Shown here in pieces: positions 14,073-20,811 of a stretch of 23,110 nt of DNA (positions are counted from its first letter, which is position 1; every line of letters begins with the position of its first letter). The translations under genes were made by a program, and so were the position numbers. The stretch spans positions 1 through 23,110 of IMG/VR virus record IMGVR_UViG_3300025099_000152. The stretch is one strand, 5' to 3'. The DNA is from a virus. Below the pieces are notes generated by a model that was given only the letters and a program-made list of their open reading frames with translations, searched no databases and was not told the DNA's origin.

Positions 14073-14606
14073 ATGTGTGATGCAGTATCGGCAATAACTG
14101 CCGGATTGAAAATAGCTACAGCAGTACAAGATTACAGAAGCAAAAAAGTAGTCGCAGAAAGTCAAGAACAAGCAAACGCAATAACAAGAAAAAATTCTGA
14201 CCAAGCATATTTAAATGATTTAGCTAAAATAGATGCAGAAAAAGTAGCAGCAAGTAGAGAAAAGAAAGCAGAAGATTTTAGAATATCTCAAGAAAACAAT
14301 AAAAAAGAAGCACAAGCATTAAACATGAACGCAGGTAATGGCACTAAAATTATACAAGACATTGCAGGTACATATGATATGCAGTTTTTAGATGTTGCAA
14401 GAGATTATGAAACAGATGTAATTAAATTAATGTATCAAGAAGATGATGCATATGCTGCACAACAAAGAAGATATAATAGTATTAAACCTGTCGTAATGCC
14501 TAGTCAAACAGGATTATTATTACAAGTAGCAACAGCAGGCGCTGAAGGTTATCAAATGAATAAAGCATTAACTAAACCAGATACAGGAGAGGTAGTAGCA
14601 CCATAA
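14073..14606 (+). CDS. Internal virion protein, gp14-like
   Basis: A 177-residue, Ala/Gln/Lys-rich, mainly helical protein (T7 gp14: 196). It starts MCDAVSAITAGLKIATAVQD with the short Met-Cys start and hydrophobic N-terminus seen in T7 gp14. A long coiled helix follows (about 25-95), then NGTKIIQDIAGTYDMQFLDVARDYETD and a DDAYAAQQRRYNSIKP segment. In T7 this protein is ejected and forms the outer-membrane pore of the ejectosome. It overlaps the next gene by one base (taATG). Confidence 0.9.
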   Translation: MCDAVSAITAGLKIATAVQDYRSKKVVAESQEQANAITRKNSDQAYLNDLAKIDAEKVAASREKKAEDFRISQENNKKEAQALNMNAGNGTKIIQDIAGTYDMQFLDVARDYETDVIKLMYQEDDAYAAQQRRYNSIKPVVMPSQTGLLLQVATAGAEGYQMNKALTKPDTGEVVAP

Positions 14607-16723
14607 TGGCATATAAATCAAGAGTAACAAATAAATACATGGGCTCTACGTTTGCAGGTAGAGTAAACGCAGCCACCGCAACAGATGCAACAGATTTAAT
14701 TAACATTTTAAAAAAAGACGTTAATCCTGCTATTAGCAGAATAATGGTTAAAAATGTTGAAAACAAAAAAGATGAAGCTGTACAAGAAATTAATCAATTG
14801 TTAACTACAAGAGATGCTGACACAGTTCAAAAAGAAATACTAGAAGGTAAACATCCTAATTTAAATAATAAATATGTACAAAAAACTGTACAATATCACA
14901 CAGGAAGACACCAAGCTATTGATGCTATTACACAGATAGAAGCCAATAAAGATAAATATGATTTTCAAACAACTAATCTACCTGCTTTTTACAAAGAATA
15001 TTTACCAAGTTTTGCAGATAAAGATGGTTCATATGCTTTAGGATTTGCAGCTGTATTTAATAATTATAAAGCTAAAGATGCTATTAAAGACGCAAAAGTA
15101 AGAAGTGACTTTGCACAAACAGAAAAATTAAAAGAAGGTGCAAAAATAGTTTCACGTACAGAACCAGAAGATTTTTGGAATGAAGTAAATAGTTTACACA
15201 CACCGCTTCCACCAGAAGAAGGTGGAACAGTCAGAAGATATTTATATACAAATAAAGAAGCTAATGATGCTGCACTTTTATTTCTTAACAACGCTATTGA
15301 TGGAGCTGCAAGTACTGCTGATTTAGCTAAAATAGAAGATATTATAAACATGGACAGAGGAATTGGTAAAGGTGGAAACGAATTAGGTTCATTAAGAAGT
15401 GTTAAAAACAATCCTGATATTGCAAAAGTTATTGAAGCTTATGAAAATAAAAATAGAACATTAGCTAATGCGGAATATACAGCATCTGTTAGAGCTAAAG
15501 AAAAAGATAAAAATGACAGAATAGAAAGTATATTTAGCATAGATAGAAGTACAGTTGAAGGTGAGCTAGAATATCAAACACAAAAAAGAGAAGCTGTTAA
15601 AATACATCCATCTTTAAATATAACTTTAAACAGTATTGCTAAAAACAATTTAGAATTATTTGAAGACCAAAACAAAATTGCAAACATACAAATAGATATA
15701 ATGAATGGTTTATATAATAATAATGAAAATGGTTTATTAGAAGCTTATAGAGATGCATCAAACAATCCAGAAACATTAGTGTTGTTAAACAAGATGCTAG
15801 TAGATGCAAAAACAAGAGAAGCAAATGCATACACGCCACCATTTCAAGAAAAAGCATTTACAAATACAGTTGGTAAAATTAACAAAATAATTGTAGACTT
15901 AGTTCCTGCTGTAGATAAAAAATATAATTCACAAAAAAATCAATATGTGTCAGATTTAATTCAACAAGAAATGCAAAAAGATTATATGGAATGGTTGTCA
16001 CAACATCCTAGACCTTTAAAATTAGCTGATGCCAGTGAAAAAGATGCGTGGAATTTAAAACAACAAGAGTTCTTTACTAAAACATATAATGAAAAAATAC
16101 AAACATATTCTAATCAAACATGGTTAAATGGTTTAGCAGATAGAATAAACAAAGAAGGAATAGATTTAACTTCTTCTATTGACTTAGATGATATAGTAGT
16201 TGAGTATTATGAAAGTAATGTTGCAAGTGCAGTAGAAACTTTCAAACCTTTTGCAACTCAGATTACTTCACAGGCAGAAGCTAGTTTATTGTCGCCAGTT
16301 ACAGTAATGATGGAAAGTGCAGATTTTCAAAGATTATTAAATACAAAAGGATTTGAAAATTTTAAAACTGATAAAGTAGCACAACAGTCATTAGCAGAAA
16401 GATTAATTAAAGATTTAGAAATAGAAAATACTGATTACACTGACCAAATAAATCAAGTAATAGATAGTATAAACGAAAACATACAAACGTTTGACCTTCC
16501 TAAAATTGAAACATATACACCTTTAGGTTTATTTGAAAAAGGTGACAGTGTAGAAGCACAACAAAATTTCTTTGTAGATACGCTTGAGCAACTTACAGGA
16601 AGACCAATAACTAAAGATTTATACAATAGAGTTCTAAGTGAAGACGCTAAGTTAAATTTAGCAAAAGCATTTAACATTAGTTCAGTTCAATTAGATGAAT
16701 TGGTTAGTGAATATTTAAAATAA
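14606..16723 (+). CDS. Internal virion protein, gp15-like
   Basis: A 705-residue protein (T7 gp15: 747) at the gene 15 position. N-terminal MAYKSRVTNKYMGSTFAGRV, a largely helical middle with many Lys/Glu/Asn, and a C-terminal LPKIETYTPLGLFEKGD segment. In T7 gp15 lines the periplasmic tube of the ejectosome and works with gp16. Identity rests on order, length and general character more than on sharp motifs. Coupled to the preceding gene by taATG. Confidence 0.88.
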   Translation: MAYKSRVTNKYMGSTFAGRVNAATATDATDLINILKKDVNPAISRIMVKNVENKKDEAVQEINQLLTTRDADTVQKEILEGKHPNLNNKYVQKTVQYHTGRHQAIDAITQIEANKDKYDFQTTNLPAFYKEYLPSFADKDGSYALGFAAVFNNYKAKDAIKDAKVRSDFAQTEKLKEGAKIVSRTEPEDFWNEVNSLHTPLPPEEGGTVRRYLYTNKEANDAALLFLNNAIDGAASTADLAKIEDIINMDRGIGKGGNELGSLRSVKNNPDIAKVIEAYENKNRTLANAEYTASVRAKEKDKNDRIESIFSIDRSTVEGELEYQTQKREAVKIHPSLNITLNSIAKNNLELFEDQNKIANIQIDIMNGLYNNNENGLLEAYRDASNNPETLVLLNKMLVDAKTREANAYTPPFQEKAFTNTVGKINKIIVDLVPAVDKKYNSQKNQYVSDLIQQEMQKDYMEWLSQHPRPLKLADASEKDAWNLKQQEFFTKTYNEKIQTYSNQTWLNGLADRINKEGIDLTSSIDLDDIVVEYYESNVASAVETFKPFATQITSQAEASLLSPVTVMMESADFQRLLNTKGFENFKTDKVAQQSLAERLIKDLEIENTDYTDQINQVIDSINENIQTFDLPKIETYTPLGLFEKGDSVEAQQNFFVDTLEQLTGRPITKDLYNRVLSEDAKLNLAKAFNISSVQLDELVSEYLK

Positions 16724-16737
16724 TATAGGAATAAACA

Positions 16738-19700
16738 ATGGCATTAGATTTAGGAATTTCTTTTACAGAAGATGATACGCTAACAAACACAGAGAAGGGT
16801 ATGGCTTCTCATAAAAAGAATAGAAGAAACAGAATAGAACGTAAAAAATATGATGCTATGCAAAAAGCTGAGCGTCAAAAACTTGCACTAGACAAACTAC
16901 AATCTGATGATTTTCAAAATGTATTACGTAGATACTATGAAGGTGGTTTAACTGATGCAAACAATGCTGTTACTGGTGGTAAAGCAATTAAAGATTACAC
17001 TAAAACTGAATTAATAGAAAAATTTTATCAAGACAGAATTTGGAGTGAGTACAATACAGCAGGTATTATTAATGATGTTGGACAAGTATTAGCTAAGGAT
17101 GACCAGTACAAAGGTGACTGGGCAGAGATTACACAGTTGTATGCTGACTTACCTTATTTTGGTGGTGAAACAATTGGTTTTTACAAGTGGGCTAAAGATT
17201 TTGTACCTGCATTAATAGCTGACCCAATTAACTTATTTAGTTTAGGTGCAGGTAAAATTGTTGTAAGAGAAGCAGGTAAAACTGCAATAAGTGCTTTAAG
17301 TAAAGCTGAGTTTCAAAAACAAGTAGCTAAAAAAGCTGCATTAGAAATAGGTAAAAAAGAAGCTATGTATGGTGGTAGTGTTGCCGTAGCCGCTGACTTA
17401 GCTAGACAAACTGCTGAAAAAGATGCAGGATTAATGACTGATTATAATTTAACTAGAACATTAATTACAGGTGCAACAGGTGCTGTAGCACAAGGTACAA
17501 TTGGTGCCGGCATGTCTGCATGGTCTGCCAAAGGTAAAGCAGGTAAGTTTTATGACAAAGGTGATGGCTTTAAGTCTGACTTTGACAGAGACTTTGCGTG
17601 GGCAGGAAGTAAAGCTGATGAAACCTTTTCAGGTAAAGATGGTAAAGTAAAAAAATTCAAACCAGAAAATTCATCTAAGAAAAATCCCAAAAGAGTAACA
17701 GAAAGAACAAGTGAAGTAGAGACGATAAACAACAAAGTTAATGAAATTAAAAGACGAACACCTATTATTAATTTATCTAAAATCAAACCAGATGATGACC
17801 ATAATGTTATTATTCAAGAAATTAAAAACTCTGTAAATAAATTAGTTAAAGAAGGTAATGTTAGAACAACAGAAAGAGTTGGTCTATTTAGACAAATACA
17901 ATTAAAAGCTGCTAAATTATTAGGTAAAGAAAATGCAGAAAAACTAGATGAAGAATTAAAAACAATTGCAAAAATATCACCAGACTTAGCACCTACTATT
18001 TATGCAGGTCGTGTTAACATAGTAAACAAAAGTAAAGAAGTTTCTGAAATTAGAACATTAGCAGATAATGCTGTTGACATGGATGAGAAAATTGCAATTA
18101 CAAATAAATTAATAGAATCTTTAGATGAAAAATCTATATTAATTAAAAACCATGTAGAAACAGTACAAGGTGTTTCTGACGCATTAAACCAACAAAAATT
18201 AATGGTAGAAATGACCGAAGCTGATAAGTTAAGAATAGAAACAGATATAGCATTAAAAGAAGAATTACCAATATTAATTGCTAAAATTAAAAAATTAAAA
18301 CCGGCACAAAAAATAAAAGCTGTTAATGATTTAGCTGATATAAGTAAAAATGATTACAAAATGAATAAAGTAATTAAAAACATTAATAGAAAATTAAAAC
18401 AAAAAGATGTTACTTTTTTTGAAGCTTACAATGAATACACAACAGCAAACTTACTAGGTGACCCTACTACACATGAAATTAACTTACTGTCTGCCGCAGT
18501 TAAATTTCAAACACAAATTGTAGAACAGTTTGCAGGTGGTTTAATTAGTTTTGGAAAAGGTAATAGAAGACAAGGTATAAATCAAATTAAAATGGCAGGT
18601 GATTTATTAATTGCACAAACAAGATTTTTTCAAATAGCATTTAAGAAAGCTAAGTTATCATGGAAAGCTAATAGAAGTATTGGTGACAGTTTAGAGCACA
18701 GATTTGATGGTAGACAACAAAGAAACATGGAAACATACTTTGAACAATTAAAAGCTTCTGACAGTATTATCAAACAAGTTGCAGCTAAAGCAGCTACACC
18801 GCTTGGTAAATTATCTTTTCTTACTTTAAGATTACTGGGTGCCGGTGATACTTTAATGAAAAACATTTTTAACAGAGCAGGAAGAGTTGCCAATGTTAAT
18901 CAAAGAATGAGAACTTTTTATCCTGAATTATGGAAAGAAAGAAAACTATTTAACAAATCAAGTATTGTTGATTTACAAGATAACATAAGAAATACTAAAG
19001 AAAATCTTAGATTTGAAACAGCACAAGATAAACCTAATGTTAAAAGAATAGAAAAATTAAATAAAAAATTAACAGAATTAGAAAAAATTAAAGTAGAACA
19101 AACACCATTTGAAAAAAAATGGTCTGAGTTATATTATCAATATGAAGATGAATTTGGTAATTTTAAAGAAACAAAAACATTTAATAAACTAGAAGCATCA
19201 TCATTAGATGACTTAACTAAATCAGTTGCAAACGACCCTACATATATTGCTCGTAGTGGTTCATTTACACAAAATCTTAAAAATGAGATGTTAGATGCTA
19301 ACCAATTTTATCCAGACCAAAAACAAAGTGGTGCTAATATTGGTGATTGGTTATTAAAAACTGTTAATAAAGCTCCATTACTTAGAGTGCTTACAAGTTT
19401 ACACTTTGTAAAAACTCCTGTTAACTTATTTAAATATGGTTGGCAAGCAACTCCTATACTTAATAAATTAAACATGGAATTTAGAGCTATGCAAAATGCT
19501 TCTGACCCTATTGTTAGAAACAAAGCACAATCTATTCAAGGTGTAGGTGCGGCTGTGTATGGTTTAGCAACTTACCTAACACTACAAGGTAGTTTAACAG
19601 GATATAGAGAAAAAGATAGAAAACACAGATTTGCTTATAAATGGCAAGATGAAAATGGTGTTACACAATACACACAACTTTCTCGTTTCTTTCCTTTATC

Positions 19701-20775
19701 AATTCCGTTTATGGTTACAGCATCAATACAAGATGCATTAGAAGAAGCAGGTGATATATTTAATGACCCATTACATAGTGCAGAACAAGAAAGATACATG
19801 GATTTTATGCGTCATATTGCAGGGTCATCATTTTCTTTATGGTCTAACATTTTTGCTAGTAATTTAATGACACAAGATTTCTTTAAATTAACTGAGATAT
19901 TTTCTGAAACAGAAGCTACTAATGAAGAAGGAGCTGCTAACATTTCTAAATTAGAAAGATATTTTGGAAGATTTACTTCTAAAAATGTACCATTAGCTAC
20001 GTCATGGAGATGGACAAATAAAGTATTTGCAGACGGTGAAGCAGAACTTGTAACAGCTTTAGACCATTTAAAACAATCAACACCTTATGGTTTATCTAAA
20101 ATAATAAATGAAAAATACTTAGGTGGTAAATATGATATATTAAATTATGGAGATGCATTATCACCAAAATCTGACCCGTTGGGAAATGAATATGCAAAAC
20201 CTAGAGGATTGTTACTAGGTCAAGTACAAGATATGTTTCCTGTTACTTCACATTGGAGTAATAACATGGTAGACAGTAACGGAAATAAAATTGTATTATC
20301 ACCGGCAGCTAGAGAAAAATTAGAAACTTCTAATATTAAATGGGAAAGACCTCAGTTTACTATTCAGCTTGGAACTAAAAAACCATTGAATATGAAATTA
20401 ACTACAGCTATTCAATACAAACATCCGGTTACTGGAGAAACAATTAAATTTCCAGAAGGCATTACTATGTACGAAGCAATGCGTCAAGTTAAAGGTCAAA
20501 TTAAAATAGCAGGAAGAACTTTAAATGAAACATATCAATATGAGTTAGAAAATCCTAATTCTGAATTTAATAAAAGATATGCTTCTAATAAACTTCTTGG
20601 CGGTAAATATATTGGTGATGATTACCTATTACAACGAATAAGAGAATTTGAAAGAGAAGCTAGAGAGTGGATTAAAAGCAATGCTTTGATTGATATTAAT
20701 GGTAAAATCACTACAGCTAGTGCACTTAAACGTAGCGCAGAAACCATTGAATTTATGGAATTAATAGGTGAATAG
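16738..20775 (+). CDS. Internal core protein, gp16-like, without visible transglycosylase
   Basis: A 1345-residue protein (T7 gp16: 1318), the largest gene here. In T7 gp16 is ejected and forms the inner-membrane conduit for DNA entry, and its N-terminus carries a lytic transglycosylase. Here the N-terminus begins MALDLGISFTEDDTLTNTEK and is then basic and helical (HKKNRRNRIERKKYDAMQK), with no lysozyme-like ES or GLMQ motif seen. Hydrophobic stretches occur near 155-180 and 235-262 (TRTLITGATGAVAQGTIGAG). A late conserved-looking block, about 936-1010 (VGAAVYGLATYLTLQGSLTGY through RFFPLSIPFMVTASIQDALE), may be membrane-interacting. AGGA precedes the ATG. Confidence 0.9.
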   Translation: MALDLGISFTEDDTLTNTEKGMASHKKNRRNRIERKKYDAMQKAERQKLALDKLQSDDFQNVLRRYYEGGLTDANNAVTGGKAIKDYTKTELIEKFYQDRIWSEYNTAGIINDVGQVLAKDDQYKGDWAEITQLYADLPYFGGETIGFYKWAKDFVPALIADPINLFSLGAGKIVVREAGKTAISALSKAEFQKQVAKKAALEIGKKEAMYGGSVAVAADLARQTAEKDAGLMTDYNLTRTLITGATGAVAQGTIGAGMSAWSAKGKAGKFYDKGDGFKSDFDRDFAWAGSKADETFSGKDGKVKKFKPENSSKKNPKRVTERTSEVETINNKVNEIKRRTPIINLSKIKPDDDHNVIIQEIKNSVNKLVKEGNVRTTERVGLFRQIQLKAAKLLGKENAEKLDEELKTIAKISPDLAPTIYAGRVNIVNKSKEVSEIRTLADNAVDMDEKIAITNKLIESLDEKSILIKNHVETVQGVSDALNQQKLMVEMTEADKLRIETDIALKEELPILIAKIKKLKPAQKIKAVNDLADISKNDYKMNKVIKNINRKLKQKDVTFFEAYNEYTTANLLGDPTTHEINLLSAAVKFQTQIVEQFAGGLISFGKGNRRQGINQIKMAGDLLIAQTRFFQIAFKKAKLSWKANRSIGDSLEHRFDGRQQRNMETYFEQLKASDSIIKQVAAKAATPLGKLSFLTLRLLGAGDTLMKNIFNRAGRVANVNQRMRTFYPELWKERKLFNKSSIVDLQDNIRNTKENLRFETAQDKPNVKRIEKLNKKLTELEKIKVEQTPFEKKWSELYYQYEDEFGNFKETKTFNKLEASSLDDLTKSVANDPTYIARSGSFTQNLKNEMLDANQFYPDQKQSGANIGDWLLKTVNKAPLLRVLTSLHFVKTPVNLFKYGWQATPILNKLNMEFRAMQNASDPIVRNKAQSIQGVGAAVYGLATYLTLQGSLTGYREKDRKHRFAYKWQDENGVTQYTQLSRFFPLSIPFMVTASIQDALEEAGDIFNDPLHSAEQERYMDFMRHIAGSSFSLWSNIFASNLMTQDFFKLTEIFSETEATNEEGAANISKLERYFGRFTSKNVPLATSWRWTNKVFADGEAELVTALDHLKQSTPYGLSKIINEKYLGGKYDILNYGDALSPKSDPLGNEYAKPRGLLLGQVQDMFPVTSHWSNNMVDSNGNKIVLSPAAREKLETSNIKWERPQFTIQLGTKKPLNMKLTTAIQYKHPVTGETIKFPEGITMYEAMRQVKGQIKIAGRTLNETYQYELENPNSEFNKRYASNKLLGGKYIGDDYLLQRIREFEREAREWIKSNALIDINGKITTASALKRSAETIEFMELIGE

Positions 20776-20780
20776 ATAAA

Positions 20781-20793
20781 GTACCCCTTTTAG
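20781..20793 (+). promoter_or_regulatory. Candidate phage RNA polymerase promoter, copy 3 (tail fibre)
   Basis: GTACCCCTTTTAG followed by AAGAG, in the 36-base gap between the gp16-like gene and the tail fibre. It shares AAAGTACCC, TTTTAGAAGA and the short distance from the preceding stop with copy 1. It lies where T7 has phi17. The AGAAGAG at its end may also act as a weak ribosome binding site for the fibre ATG. Confidence 0.55.
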
Positions 20794-20811
20794 AAGAGAT
20801 AAACACAAATT

